This document shows, in pieces, positions 11,716 through 21,281 of a DNA stretch of 33,772 nt (position 1 is its first letter; every line of letters starts with the position of its first letter). The DNA is taken from assembly GCA_001770425.1 (NCBI GenBank), contig MEQZ01000151.1:1-33772 (forward strand), read 5' to 3'. This stretch comes from Betaproteobacteria bacterium RIFCSPLOWO2_02_FULL_65_20. GTDB lineage: Bacteria > Pseudomonadota > Gammaproteobacteria > Burkholderiales > SG8-39. Position numbers and translations under genes: made by a program. A model generated the notes under the pieces. That model was not told where the DNA came from. It did not search any database and saw only the letters and a program-made list of their open reading frames with translations.

Positions 11716-12732
11716 ATGCTCGGGCTATTCAAGAGAAACGAGGCCGGATCCAAGCCCGGCTGGCTCGAACGCCTCAAGGCAGGTCTGGCGAAGACACGCT
11801 CGCAACTCGGCGGCCTGTTCGTCGGGCGGCGGATCGACCAGGCGCTGTTTGATGACATCGAGGCGGCGCTGCTGTCGGCCGATGCGGGGGTGGCGGCGAC
11901 GCAACATTTGACAGCAGCGCTTCGCGCGCGCGCCAAGAAACTCGGACTGGAGAGCGCCGAGCAGTTGAAGGCCGAGTTGCATGCCCTGATGGTCGAGATG
12001 CTTTCGCCGCTTGAGACGACGGTCGATTGTGCCGCGCACCGGCCATTCATCATCATGATCGCCGGCGTCAACGGCGCAGGCAAGACCACCTCGATCGGAA
12101 AGCTCGCCCACCTGTTTCAGCGCCAGGGGCATTCGGTGCTGCTTGCCGCCGGCGATACCTTCCGGGCGGCCGCGCGCGAGCAGCTCGCGGCCTGGGGCGA
12201 GAAGAACGGCGTCACGGTGATATCGCAGCAGTCCGGCGATCCCGCCGCAGTGATCTTCGATGCGATCCAGGCGGCGCGGGCGCGAGGCATCGGCGTCGTG
12301 CTTGCCGACACGGCTGGCCGCCTGCCCACGCAACTGCACCTGATGGACGAAGTCAGGAAGATCAAGCGCGTCATCGCCAAGGCGGACAGCCAGGCGCCGC
12401 ATGCGGCGTGGCTCGTGCTCGACGCGAACACCGGCCAGAACGCTGTCAGCCAGGTGCGCGCATTCGACGATGCGATCGGACTGACCGGGCTCATCCTGAC
12501 CAAGCTCGACGGCACCGCCAAAGGGGGCGTGGTCGCTGCCATCGCGCTGGCGCGATCCAATCCGGCGATGGCGCGATCCAATCCGGCGATGGCGCGATCC
12601 GGTGACGCGCATCTCGGTTCGAAAGACGCCGCGCAGAAGCCCATCCCCATCGCTTACATCGGCGTCGGCGAAGGCCTGGACGATCTGCGGCCGTTCGATG
12701 CCAGCGAATTCGTGTCTGCACTGCTCGACTAG
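11716..12732 (+). CDS. ftsY: Signal recognition particle receptor FtsY
   Basis: GVNGAGKTTSIGKLA, GDTFRAAAREQL, DTAGRLPTQLHLMDE, TKLDGTAKGG, YIGVGEGLDDLRPF. Confidence 0.97.
   Translation: MLGLFKRNEAGSKPGWLERLKAGLAKTRSQLGGLFVGRRIDQALFDDIEAALLSADAGVAATQHLTAALRARAKKLGLESAEQLKAELHALMVEMLSPLETTVDCAAHRPFIIMIAGVNGAGKTTSIGKLAHLFQRQGHSVLLAAGDTFRAAAREQLAAWGEKNGVTVISQQSGDPAAVIFDAIQAARARGIGVVLADTAGRLPTQLHLMDEVRKIKRVIAKADSQAPHAAWLVLDANTGQNAVSQVRAFDDAIGLTGLILTKLDGTAKGGVVAAIALARSNPAMARSNPAMARSGDAHLGSKDAAQKPIPIAYIGVGEGLDDLRPFDASEFVSALLD
12550..12600. repeat. 21-bp tandem repeat in ftsY (two full copies plus 9 nt)
   Basis: gcgcgatccaatccggcgatg at 12550-12570 and 12571-12591, then gcgcgatcc at 12592-12600; encodes ARSNPAM-ARSNPAM-ARS. 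Confidence 0.97.
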
Positions 12733-12733
12733 C

Positions 12734-13396
12734 TTGGAAACGGACATCATCAGCTTCAGCCGGGTGTACAAGCGCTACCCCGGTGGCTACGAGGCCCTGA
12801 AGGACGTCAACTTCACCGTCGCGCCGGGGGAAATGGTCTTCATTACCGGGCATTCCGGCGCGGGGAAAAGCACACTGCTCAAGCTCATTGCGGCGATCGA
12901 GCGGGCGACCTCGGGCACGGTACTCGTTGCGGGTCAGAACGTGTCCTCGATACGCCGCCCGGCGATCCCCTTCCTGCGGCGCAACCTCGGCCTCATTTTC
13001 CAGGACCAGAAGCTGCTCTATGACCGCAGCGCATTCGACAATGTGATGCTGCCGCTCGTGGTCACGGGCCACTCCTGGCGCGACGCGGCGCGACGCGCCC
13101 GCGCCGCGCTCGACAAGGTCGGACTCCTGGATCGGGAGCGCGCCTACCCGATCGCGCTCTCCGGCGGCGAACAGCAGCGCCTGTGCATCGCGCGCGCAGT
13201 GGTCAACCGGCCGAACATCCTCATCGCGGACGAGCCGACCGCGAGCCTGGACGCCGAATACGCGGACGCAATCATCGCCATGTTCCGCTCGTTCAACCAG
13301 GTCGGCGTCACAGTACTGATATCCACTCACGATGACCGTCCGATCCGCAAGCTCAATCCGCGCGTGCTCACGCTGCACCATGGGAGCTTGGCGTGA
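12734..13396 (+). CDS. ftsE: Cell-division ABC transporter ATPase FtsE
   Basis: ISFSRVYKRYPGGYEALKDVNFTVAPGEMVFITGHSGAGKSTLL; probable TTG start just after ftsY. Confidence 0.95.
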   Translation: METDIISFSRVYKRYPGGYEALKDVNFTVAPGEMVFITGHSGAGKSTLLKLIAAIERATSGTVLVAGQNVSSIRRPAIPFLRRNLGLIFQDQKLLYDRSAFDNVMLPLVVTGHSWRDAARRARAALDKVGLLDRERAYPIALSGGEQQRLCIARAVVNRPNILIADEPTASLDAEYADAIIAMFRSFNQVGVTVLISTHDDRPIRKLNPRVLTLHHGSLA

Positions 13397-14301
13397 GGGC
13401 CTGGCTGCGCCATCACGCGCTGAGTTTCGGGCAAACAATGCGGCGGCTTGCCGCGAGCCCGTTTGCCTCGCTGCTGAACGCGCTGGTCATCGGGATCGCG
13501 CTTGCCCTGCCCTTGGGCGGCTACGTGCTTCTCGCGAACCTGCAGCAGTTCGCACGCGGGCTTGCCACCGATGGCCAGATCAGCGTGTTTCTCGCACCCG
13601 AGGCCTCCAAGTCCGATATCGCGGAGATCGACCGACGGCTGCGCGGGACGCCGGGCGCAGCAAGGGTAGAGTTCGTGGGCCGCGAACAGGCGCTTGCCGG
13701 GCTCAAGCGCGCGCCCGGAATGGCCGAGGTGATGGCAACCCTGCGCGATAACCCGTTGCCGGACGCTTTCGTCGTGACCCTTGCGGCGAGCGAACCCGAA
13801 CTCTCGCGGCGCCTGGAGCAGGAAATCAAGGGCTTTCCGAGGGTAGCTCACGTCCAGGCCGACTCCGCCTGGGTGCAGCGGGTCAGCGGCCTGCTCCGAT
13901 TCGGTCGCACGGCCGTGGCGCTTATGGCCACACTGCTCAGCTTTGCGTTGGTGGCCGTTACCTTCAATACCATCCGGCTCCAGATCATGACCCAGCGCGA
14001 CGAAATCGAAGTCTCGAAGCTGATCGGTGCCACCAACGCCTACATCCGCAGGCCGTTCTTCTACCTGGGCGCCTTTCAGGGAATGTTGGGAGGGCTGGCT
14101 GCCTGCGTCATCGTCGATCTGGCGATCGTCGTGCTCAACCGCGACCTCGCCGGACTGGCGACACTGTATGGGTCCGACTGGATACTTCAGCTGCTTGGTT
14201 TGACTGACGGCCTTGCCGTCCTGGCATTCGCCGCTGCGCTCGGATGGCTTGGCACATTTGTGTCAGTAAGCAAGCACTTATACAAAATCGAGCCCCGGTA
14301 G
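13393..14301 (+). CDS. ftsX: Cell-division protein FtsX
   Basis: GTGA overlap with ftsE; LLNALVIGIALALPLGGYVLLANLQ; C-terminal FtsX permease domain. Confidence 0.95.
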   Translation: MRAWLRHHALSFGQTMRRLAASPFASLLNALVIGIALALPLGGYVLLANLQQFARGLATDGQISVFLAPEASKSDIAEIDRRLRGTPGAARVEFVGREQALAGLKRAPGMAEVMATLRDNPLPDAFVVTLAASEPELSRRLEQEIKGFPRVAHVQADSAWVQRVSGLLRFGRTAVALMATLLSFALVAVTFNTIRLQIMTQRDEIEVSKLIGATNAYIRRPFFYLGAFQGMLGGLAACVIVDLAIVVLNRDLAGLATLYGSDWILQLLGLTDGLAVLAFAAALGWLGTFVSVSKHLYKIEPR

Positions 14302-14363
14302 AGGCATTGTAGAAAATACGCAGGCCCTGGCGGATCCGCAGTTCTCCGAAACTATTTCGTCTA

Positions 14364-14390
14364 TTAGCACTCCAACTCGTCGAGTGCTAA
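14364..14390. promoter_or_regulatory. CIRCE operator (HrcA-binding inverted repeat) upstream of rpoH
   Basis: TTAGCACTC-CAACTCGTC-GAGTGCTAA: both 9-bp arms perfect, 9-bp spacer. Confidence 0.95.
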
Positions 14391-14458
14391 AATAGAACCA
14401 TGGTTTAGCGGGGCCGGAAATCGGCCGGCGTTTGATACGAACGGAGCGAAAAAGAGCT

Positions 14459-15310
14459 ATGAGCAACGTTTTTACATTGCCGGTTCCATCGGCGGTCGGC
14501 AGCCTGGATAGCTATGTGCAGGCGGTGAACAGGTTTCCGCTGCTTTCGGCCGACCAGGAAACAAGGCTCGCGCGCAGATTCCGCGAAGAGCAAGACATCG
14601 GGTCGGCGCATCAGTTGGTGTTGTCCCATCTGCGCGTCGTGGTTTCCATCGCGCGCGGGTACATGGGATACGGGCTTCCCCACGCGGACCTGATCCAGGA
14701 AGGCAATATCGGCCTCATGAAGGCGGTCAAGCACTTCGACCCGGACCGTGGCGTGCGCCTGGTGTCGTTCGCGATCCACTGGATCAAGGCGGAGATTCAC
14801 GAATTCGTGCTGCGCAACTGGAGGCTGGTCAAGGTTGCGACGACCAAGGCGCAGCGCAAGCTGTTCTTCAATCTGCGCAGCATGAAACCCGGTCTGGGTT
14901 CCCTCACGCCCGCCGAGATCAAGTCGGTCGCCTGTCAGCTCGGCGTAAAGCAGGAGGACGTGGTCGAGATGGAAACCCGGCTCGGCGGACAGGACATCAC
15001 GCTGGAAGGCGGCAGCGACGATGAGGATGACCATTTCGCGCCCATCGCCTACCTCCGCGACGCGGGCGCAGAGCCTTCGCAGGTTCTGGAAGCAGACCAG
15101 AACGAACGGCTGCGCGCCAGCGGGCTGGAGACTGCGCTGGCGAGCCTGGACGCGCGCAGCCGACGCATCATCGAAGCGCGATGGCTACGCGAAAAGGACG
15201 CGGCGACGCTGCACGACCTCGCCCGGGAGTTTGGCGTTTCGGCCGAGCGCATCCGCCAGATCGAAGCCAAGGCCTTGGTCAAGATGAAAGGCATGATGCC
15301 CTCTGCCTGA
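14459..15310 (+). CDS. rpoH: RNA polymerase sigma factor RpoH (sigma32)
   Basis: GYGLPHADLIQEGNIGLMKAVKHFDPDRGVRLVSFAIHWIKAEIHEFVLRNWRLVKVATTKAQRKLFFNLR (RpoH box), downstream of ftsYEX. Confidence 0.97.
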   Translation: MSNVFTLPVPSAVGSLDSYVQAVNRFPLLSADQETRLARRFREEQDIGSAHQLVLSHLRVVVSIARGYMGYGLPHADLIQEGNIGLMKAVKHFDPDRGVRLVSFAIHWIKAEIHEFVLRNWRLVKVATTKAQRKLFFNLRSMKPGLGSLTPAEIKSVACQLGVKQEDVVEMETRLGGQDITLEGGSDDEDDHFAPIAYLRDAGAEPSQVLEADQNERLRASGLETALASLDARSRRIIEARWLREKDAATLHDLAREFGVSAERIRQIEAKALVKMKGMMPSA

Positions 15311-15358
15311 GGGCAGTTCCTTCATCAAGCGCCGTTCGAGTCCTGAGTCGGCCCTTCT

Positions 15359-15934
15359 TCAGCCGCCCTTGAGCAGGGTCCGTATGTCGGCCGCGAGAGT
15401 GCCGGCCTGACCGTGACGTGCGAACAGGCGTATGCGCCCCTTGGGGTCGAATACGTAGCTGCCGGTGGTATGGTCGACCGAGTAGTTGTCGGGTCTGGAG
15501 CCCGGCACCTTCTGGTAGAACACCTTGAATTCCTTCGCCGTCCTGGCGGTCTGCTCCTGGTCGCCGTACAAGCCGAGGAAATCCGGCTGGAAAGCGGGCA
15601 CGTACTGCGCCAGCAGCTCCCGCGTGTCCCGCTCGGGATCCACCGTGACGAAAAGAACCTGGACACGCTTGCCGTCCTCGCCGAGCTGCTCGACGACCGA
15701 TTTCAGTTCTGCCAGCGTGGTGGGGCAGACATCCGGGCACCGAACGTAGCCGAAGAACACCACGACGACCTTGCCCCGGAAATCGGCGAGCGTCCTGGGC
15801 TTGCCCGTATGGTCGGTCAGCGAGAATTCGCGCCCCCATTCGGCGCCGGTAATGTCCGCGTTCTTGAAGGTCGGCCCCGACGCTCCGCAGCCTGCAATCA
15901 GCAGCGCAGCAAAGACGGCTGCGAGAAGGCGCAC
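15359..15934 (-). CDS. SCO1/SenC family copper chaperone for cytochrome oxidase
   Basis: Lipobox LLIAGCGAS; VVVFFGYVRCPDVCPTTLAEL; GTG start at 15934. Confidence 0.93.
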   Translation of the reverse strand: MRLLAAVFAALLIAGCGASGPTFKNADITGAEWGREFSLTDHTGKPRTLADFRGKVVVVFFGYVRCPDVCPTTLAELKSVVEQLGEDGKRVQVLFVTVDPERDTRELLAQYVPAFQPDFLGLYGDQEQTARTAKEFKVFYQKVPGSRPDNYSVDHTTGSYVFDPKGRIRLFARHGQAGTLAADIRTLLKGG

Positions 15935-15935
15935 C

Positions 15936-16826
15936 CTAGAACCGCAGGTAGTGATCCACGAGCAGCGCCGCGAACAGCACCGACAGGTAGGCGATCGAGA
16001 ACCGGAACGTACGCCGCGCCAGCGCGTCGCTGTAGTCCAGGTGAAGCAGCACGGCGTAGCGCAGGAACATTCCCCCCAGGACCACGGCAGCTGCAAGATA
16101 GATCCAGCCGCTCATGCCGTAGGCGAACGGGAACAGGCTGCAGGCGAACAGAATCAACGTATAGAGCAGCACATGCAGCACGGTGAATCTGCGGCCGTGG
16201 GTCACCGGCAGCATCGGCAGGCCGGCACGCGCGTAATCCTCGGTGCGATACAAGGCGAGCGACCAGAAATGCGGCGGCGTCCAGGCGAAAATGATCAGAA
16301 ACAGCAGCAGCGCCTCGGGCGTGACCTCTCCGGCGACCGCGGCCCAGCCGAGCACCGGCGGCATCGCGCCGGAGGCGCCCCCGATCACGATATTCTGCGG
16401 CGTGAGCGGCTTGAGCAACACCGTGTACACGATCGCATAACCGACGAAGGTGCCGAACGTGAGCCACATCGTCAGCGGATTGACGAAGTGATACAGAATC
16501 CACAGCCCGACGCCGCCCAGCACGCCCGCGAACACCAGGGTCTGCAGCGAGCTGAGCTCGCCGCGGGGCAGCGGCCGCGCGCGCGTGCGCATCATCACCG
16601 CATCGATGGTCTGCTCCAGCAGGCAGTTGACGGCCGCAGCAGCACCGGCCACCAGCCATATTCCTGCAGTCGCCGCGGCCAGCAACCCGGGGGGCACCAT
16701 GCCCGGGGTCGCGAGAAACATGCCGATCACCGCGCAGAACACGATCAGCGCAACCACCCGCGGCTTGGTCAGCTGGTAGAACTGACGCAGGCGGTCGCCG
16801 TTGATGAGGTCGAGGGCCAGTTGCAT
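15936..16826 (-). CDS. cyoE: Protoheme IX farnesyltransferase
   Basis: [27 protein letters not shown]; UbiA motif [27 protein letters not shown] (position of NxxxDxxxD). Confidence 0.95.
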   Translation of the reverse strand: MQLALDLINGDRLRQFYQLTKPRVVALIVFCAVIGMFLATPGMVPPGLLAAATAGIWLVAGAAAAVNCLLEQTIDAVMMRTRARPLPRGELSSLQTLVFAGVLGGVGLWILYHFVNPLTMWLTFGTFVGYAIVYTVLLKPLTPQNIVIGGASGAMPPVLGWAAVAGEVTPEALLLFLIIFAWTPPHFWSLALYRTEDYARAGLPMLPVTHGRRFTVLHVLLYTLILFACSLFPFAYGMSGWIYLAAAVVLGGMFLRYAVLLHLDYSDALARRTFRFSIAYLSVLFAALLVDHYLRF

Positions 16827-16976
16827 GGATAGTCGCGCGCGGGATCGGATCGTTGAGGGGCGCGTATGGTATCACAGCCGGCACGCCCTGTGAGGCGGCC
16901 CGGACTGTTGAATGGCGCGGCACGGCACCGTTGCCCTGTCGGCCAACAGTGCCGCCTATTCGGAATGCGGTCCCGT

Positions 16977-17405
16977 CTACTGGATCGTCACTCGCTTGGT
17001 GCTTGCAGCCGCTTTTTTCGGCAGCACGAGTTCGAGCACGCCGTCGCTGTACTTGGCACTCGCCTTCGACTGGTCCACTTCCTGGCCAAGCCGGAAGCTG
17101 CGGGACACCTTGCCGAAGTAACGCTCGCTGTGAATGATGCGCTCGCCTTCCTTGACATCCTTCTCGGCGCGGCTTTCGGCGGAGATCGAAACCACGTCGC
17201 CTTCGATGTCGACCTGGATGTCCTCCTTCTTGACACCGGGAACCTCGGCCAGCACCCTGTACTCGCCGTCTTTCTCGGCAACGTCGATCTTCAGCCGCCG
17301 CGCGGTCTCGCCCGGCTCGACCGCGGCGATCGGACGCACCAAAAAGCCCCTCATCAGATCGTCCAAGACGTCTCCAAAGGGATCGTAACGGGTAATGTTC
17401 GCCAT
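16977..17405 (-). CDS. Hsp20/alpha-crystallin small heat-shock protein
   Basis: MANITRYDPFGDVLDDLMRGF...VLAEVPGVKKEDIQVDIEGDVVSISAE...DGVLELVLPKK. Confidence 0.95.
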   Translation of the reverse strand: MANITRYDPFGDVLDDLMRGFLVRPIAAVEPGETARRLKIDVAEKDGEYRVLAEVPGVKKEDIQVDIEGDVVSISAESRAEKDVKEGERIIHSERYFGKVSRSFRLGQEVDQSKASAKYSDGVLELVLPKKAAASTKRVTIQ

Positions 17406-17450
17406 TTGCGCTCTCCATGTTCTGTCGGGCAAAGCGCCCGCATACCCACT

Positions 17451-17478
17451 AGATGGGGAAGGCCGGCGAAGTTTCAAG
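17451..17478 (-). promoter_or_regulatory. Sigma32 (RpoH)-type promoter for hsp20
   Basis: Minus strand CTTGAA-N14-CCCCATCT, about 46 bp upstream of the start codon. Confidence 0.8.
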
Positions 17479-17531
17479 TGGGGTTGCAACGTCCCGGGGG
17501 CACGCCCAGAATCCGGGGAGAGAGGACAACC

Positions 17532-17759
17532 GTGACCGATCAAGACCGGACCCGCCCGATTGAAACCGCAGCGGCGCGCCCCGAGATAGGCTGTTCAGAC
17601 TGCGCGCGCTGCGGCGCGGCGTTCCAATGCGGGGCCGGGGAGAGATCCTGCTGGTGCGCGGCGTATCCGCACCTGATGCCGGTGCCGCAAGGCGACCGTG
17701 CCTGCTACTGCCCGGCCTGCCTTGCCGAGATGACCGCGCACCCGGCCGTGGGTCGCTAG
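17532..17759 (+). CDS. Cysteine-rich CWC-family small protein
   Basis: GTG start with GGAGAGAGG upstream; VTDQ...CSDCARCGAAFQCGAGERSCWCAAYP...CYCPACLAEMTAHPAVGR. Confidence 0.75.
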   Translation: MTDQDRTRPIETAAARPEIGCSDCARCGAAFQCGAGERSCWCAAYPHLMPVPQGDRACYCPACLAEMTAHPAVGR

Positions 17760-17768
17760 AGCTTCGCT

Positions 17769-18224
17769 TCAGCGCTGGTGCGCGGGCGCTGCAGCATCGC
17801 GCACCTCGGCGTTGACCTCAACGGTCGAAACCGTCTTGTCCCTGTCCTCGATCTTGAGCTTGAGCGGCACGCTGTCGCCCTTCTTCAACGGCTTCTTCAG
17901 ATCGATCAGCATCACGTGATAGCCGCCGGGCTTGAGCTCGACGGTCCTGCCCGCGGGAAGCTCGAGCCTGGGCACGGCGCTCATTCTCATCACGTTCTTG
18001 TCCATGCGCATATGGTGGACTTCAGCCATCCCCGCGACCGGGCTCTCGACCCCGACCAGGCTGCCGTCCTTCGCGCTTTTCAACTGCATGTAGACGCCGG
18101 TCGTCTTCTGTGCCGCGACGGTGCCCCGCGCCCAGGCAGATTTCACTTCCACCTGCGCCCACGCGGACACGCTGGCGGCGGCGGTCGCGCAGACCAGAAT
18201 CAGTATCCCTCGGAACCCCATCAT
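17769..18224 (-). CDS. Periplasmic copper chaperone (PCuAC family)
   Basis: Signal peptide then VEVKSAWARGTVAAQKTTGVYMQL...VHHMRMDKNVMRMSAV...LKPGGYHVMLIDLKKPLKKGD. Confidence 0.9.
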   Translation of the reverse strand: MMGFRGILILVCATAAASVSAWAQVEVKSAWARGTVAAQKTTGVYMQLKSAKDGSLVGVESPVAGMAEVHHMRMDKNVMRMSAVPRLELPAGRTVELKPGGYHVMLIDLKKPLKKGDSVPLKLKIEDRDKTVSTVEVNAEVRDAAAPAHQR

Positions 18225-18274
18225 GCTTGCACTCCCATTCGCGTGACGGCCGCAGTGAGGACGGCAGCGCGCAA

Positions 18275-19627
18275 TCATAGTACGTAGCGCGCCAGATCCT
18301 CGCTCGCGGCGAGGTCCTTGAGCTTCGCATCGACGTATGCAGCGTCGATGGTGAGCGACTCCTTGCCGCTTTTGCCCGCGTCGAACGATATCTCCTCGAG
18401 CAGTTTTTCCATCACGGTGTAGAGCCGCCGCGCGCCGATGTTCTCCGTCTTGTCATTGACTGCGTGCGCGATCTCGGCCAGGCGGCGGATACCCTCCGGC
18501 CTGAATGTGAGTTCGACCCCTTCGGTGGCGAGCAGCGCCTGGTACTGGCGCGTGAGGCAGGCATCGGTGCCGGTGAGAATCCGCTCGAAATCCCCAACCG
18601 AGAGCGAATCGAGCTCGACGCGTATCGGAAGGCGTCCCTGCAGTTCGGGGATCAGGTCCGAGGGCTTCGCGAGATGGAATGCCCCGCTTGCGATGAACAG
18701 GATATGGTCGGTCTTCACCATCCCGTACTTGGTCGAGACCGTCGTTCCCTCGATGAGCGGCAGCAGATCGCGCTGCACGCCCTGACGCGATACGTCGGCC
18801 CCCGCCACCTCGCTGCGGGAGGCTATCTTGTCGATCTCGTCGATGAACACGATGCCGTTCTGCTCGGCGTTGGTGAGCGCCTTGCTGCGCAGGTCCTCGT
18901 CGTTCACCAGGCGGGCCGCCTCCTCCTCGGTGAGCATTTTCATCGCCTCGCGGATCTTGAGTTTCCTCGGCTTCTTGCGCGCACCGCCGAGGTTCTGGAA
19001 CATCCCCTGGATCTGCTGCGTCAACTCCTCCATCCCGGGCGGCGCAAATATCTCCATCTGCGCCTGGGGGGCCGCAACCTCGATCTCGATCTCCTTGTCG
19101 TCGAGCTCGCCCTCGCGCAGCTTCTTCCTGAATTTCTGGCGCGCTGAGGAATCCTCCGGCGCTGGCGCCCCGGCCGTCAAGCCAACTTCGCGGGCCGGCG
19201 GCAGCAGCGCATCGAGCACGCGATCCTCGGCCGCATCCGCGGCGCGTTGTTTCACCTTGCGCATGGCCGCGTCGCGCGTGTCCTTCACGCTGATCTCGAC
19301 CAGGTCCCGCACGATGGTGTCGACATCGCGCCCGACGTAACCGACCTCGGTGAACTTGGTGGCCTCCACCTTGATGAAAGGCGCTTCGGCAAGCCGCGCC
19401 AGCCTGCGCGCGATCTCGGTCTTCCCCACGCCGGTAGGGCCGATCATGAGGATGTTCTTCGGCGTGATCTCCTGGCGCAGCGGCTCGGCCACCTGCTGGC
19501 GCCGCCAGCGGTTGCGCAGCGCGATCGCCACCGCGCGCTTGGCGCGGTCCTGGCCGACGATGTTCTTGTCCAGCTCGTGGACGATTTCCTGGGGGGTCAT
19601 CTGTGACATGGAGGACAAGAGGGACAT
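18275..19627 (-). CDS. hslU: ATP-dependent protease ATPase subunit HslU
   Basis: [37 protein letters not shown]...[15 protein letters not shown]. Confidence 0.97.
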   Translation of the reverse strand: MSLLSSMSQMTPQEIVHELDKNIVGQDRAKRAVAIALRNRWRRQQVAEPLRQEITPKNILMIGPTGVGKTEIARRLARLAEAPFIKVEATKFTEVGYVGRDVDTIVRDLVEISVKDTRDAAMRKVKQRAADAAEDRVLDALLPPAREVGLTAGAPAPEDSSARQKFRKKLREGELDDKEIEIEVAAPQAQMEIFAPPGMEELTQQIQGMFQNLGGARKKPRKLKIREAMKMLTEEEAARLVNDEDLRSKALTNAEQNGIVFIDEIDKIASRSEVAGADVSRQGVQRDLLPLIEGTTVSTKYGMVKTDHILFIASGAFHLAKPSDLIPELQGRLPIRVELDSLSVGDFERILTGTDACLTRQYQALLATEGVELTFRPEGIRRLAEIAHAVNDKTENIGARRLYTVMEKLLEEISFDAGKSGKESLTIDAAYVDAKLKDLAASEDLARYVL

Positions 19628-19744
19628 GGTTCGACTTCCTGTTGGACTGCGAGGGCCATCATCTCATTGCGACGGGTGTGCAACGCGCAGCACGGCAATC
19701 TCGCGTGTATGGCACACAAACGCGCATAGCATCGCCCGGCTGAT

Positions 19745-20281
19745 CTATTCCAGAAGTTCGACGACTATGTTCTGGTTCGTGTAGATACACAGATCGGCGG
19801 CGATGCACAGCGATTTGCGCACGATCGCTTCCGGGTCGAGCGTCGTGTTCTCCAGCAGCGCGCGCGCCGCGGCCTGCGCGTAGGGGCCGCCCGAGCCGAT
19901 GGCGATCAGCCCGAGCTCGGGCTCGAGCACGTCGCCCATGCCGGTGATCACCAGCGAGCTTTCGCTGTCGGCGACGGCCAGCATCGCCTCCAGGCGGCGC
20001 AGGATCCTGTCGGTGCGCCAGTCCTTGGCGAGTTCGACCGCGGAGCGCAGCAGGTTTCCCTGGTGTTTTTCCAGCTTCGCCTCGAAGCGCTCGAACAGCG
20101 TGAAGGCATCGGCCGTGCCGCCGGCGAACCCGGCGAGTATCCTGTCGTGATAGAGGCGGCGCACCTTGCGCGCGCTAGACTTGATGACGATGTTGCCGAG
20201 GGTGACCTGCCCGTCACCGCCCAGCGCGACCTTGCCGTCGCGGCGCGCGGAGATGATGGTGGTGCCGTGGAATTGTTCCAT
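19745..20281 (-). CDS. hslV: ATP-dependent protease peptidase subunit HslV
   Basis: [44 protein letters not shown]. Confidence 0.97.
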   Translation of the reverse strand: MEQFHGTTIISARRDGKVALGGDGQVTLGNIVIKSSARKVRRLYHDRILAGFAGGTADAFTLFERFEAKLEKHQGNLLRSAVELAKDWRTDRILRRLEAMLAVADSESSLVITGMGDVLEPELGLIAIGSGGPYAQAAARALLENTTLDPEAIVRKSLCIAADLCIYTNQNIVVELLE

Positions 20282-20329
20282 CGCAGTCCCTCGAAAGACG
20301 TGGCGCCCGCGTGCCACGCGGTTTGGCGT

Positions 20330-20357
20330 ATATGGTGCCTCAGCTAGGGAAATCAAG
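20330..20357 (-). promoter_or_regulatory. Sigma32-like promoter for hslVU
   Basis: Minus strand CTTGAT-N14-CACCATAT, about 49 bp upstream of hslV. Confidence 0.6.
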
Positions 20358-20522
20358 CCGGAACCCGCGGTTTCCGATAATACGCGCGACCTGCCGCATC
20401 CCCGTCGCGTCGAACAGGCGGCCCGTTCGTTCGCCCCCGGCGAATCCGGACGCTCGCCCCGGCCTGATGCGGCCTGATGAATGCGCAGCCGACCTGCCTT
20501 GCACGCCGCAACCGGACGCCTC

Positions 20523-21281
20523 CTAAGCGCTCCCGCGGCGGCCGAGCCAGGCCACGACCCCGCCCGTGATCGCCAGCGCGCAGACGATCATCGCCCCGGA
20601 GGGCAGGTCGGTCGTCGCCGACAACGCCAACCCGGCCGCATAAGCGATCAGCCCGACGGCGTAGGCCTTCAGGGTTCGCCAGTTCGTGCTGTAGTAGGTC
20701 GCGAGCGCGGGTATCACCAGCGTGGCAAATACGAGATAGAGCCCTACCAGCTGCACTGAAACCGTCACCGCGCCCGCGAACAGCACGTAGAACCCCACAC
20801 GGCCAACCCGCGCGCCAAGTCCGTACCATATGGCGAGAATCGCTGCCGCGATGAGGACCTGCAGCGGCAGGCGCTCCGGACTGACCCAGAGAATCTGGCC
20901 GAGCAGCAGGTCCTTGAGGTGCTCGCCCCCGCGCGCGTTACTCGCGAGTAGCAGGAGCGCGACGCTGGAAGCGAGTACGAACACCACGCCGATGATGGCC
21001 TCCTGCACCTCGGGCCAGCGCCGCTCGGTCCAGGTGAGCAATAACGCACCCGCAAGCGCCGCCGAAAGCGCGGCGACCTGCACCGCGACGCCCTGCGGCT
21101 GCCAGCCGAAGGAATCGGCCAGGATCACCCCGACGCCGGCGATCTGCGCGACGGCGAGGTCGATGAACACGATGCCGCGCGCAAGGACCTGCATGCCCAG
21201 CGGCACGTGCGTCGCGGTCACCAGCAGACCGGCGATGAACGCCGGCCACAGGATGGCGAGGCTGGCCGCGTCTAGGTTCAT
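20523..21281 (-). CDS. znuB: Zinc/metal ABC transporter permease (ABC-3 family)
   Basis: Multi-[31 protein letters not shown]...[14 protein letters not shown]...; ATGA overlap with the preceding gene. Confidence 0.88.
   Translation of the reverse strand: MNLDAASLAILWPAFIAGLLVTATHVPLGMQVLARGIVFIDLAVAQIAGVGVILADSFGWQPQGVAVQVAALSAALAGALLLTWTERRWPEVQEAIIGVVFVLASSVALLLLASNARGGEHLKDLLLGQILWVSPERLPLQVLIAAAILAIWYGLGARVGRVGFYVLFAGAVTVSVQLVGLYLVFATLVIPALATYYSTNWRTLKAYAVGLIAYAAGLALSATTDLPSGAMIVCALAITGGVVAWLGRRGSA

Noticed and set aside
15771-16832. 353-aa plus-strand ORF rich in His/Gln/Arg, antisense to cyoE
   Set aside because: Composition typical of the antisense frame of a membrane-protein gene; no start context or domain.
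15898-17418. 506-aa minus-strand ORF over sco1, cyoE and hsp20
   Set aside because: Out-of-frame Arg/Gly/Ala-rich translation of the well-supported cyoE/hsp20 genes on the same strand.
17483-17495. Similarity of GTTGCAACGTCCC upstream of hsp20 to the arm of the 30174-30223 palindrome
   Set aside because: Only about 10 nt (GCAACGTCCC) are shared and there is no inverted partner; too short to claim a second copy.
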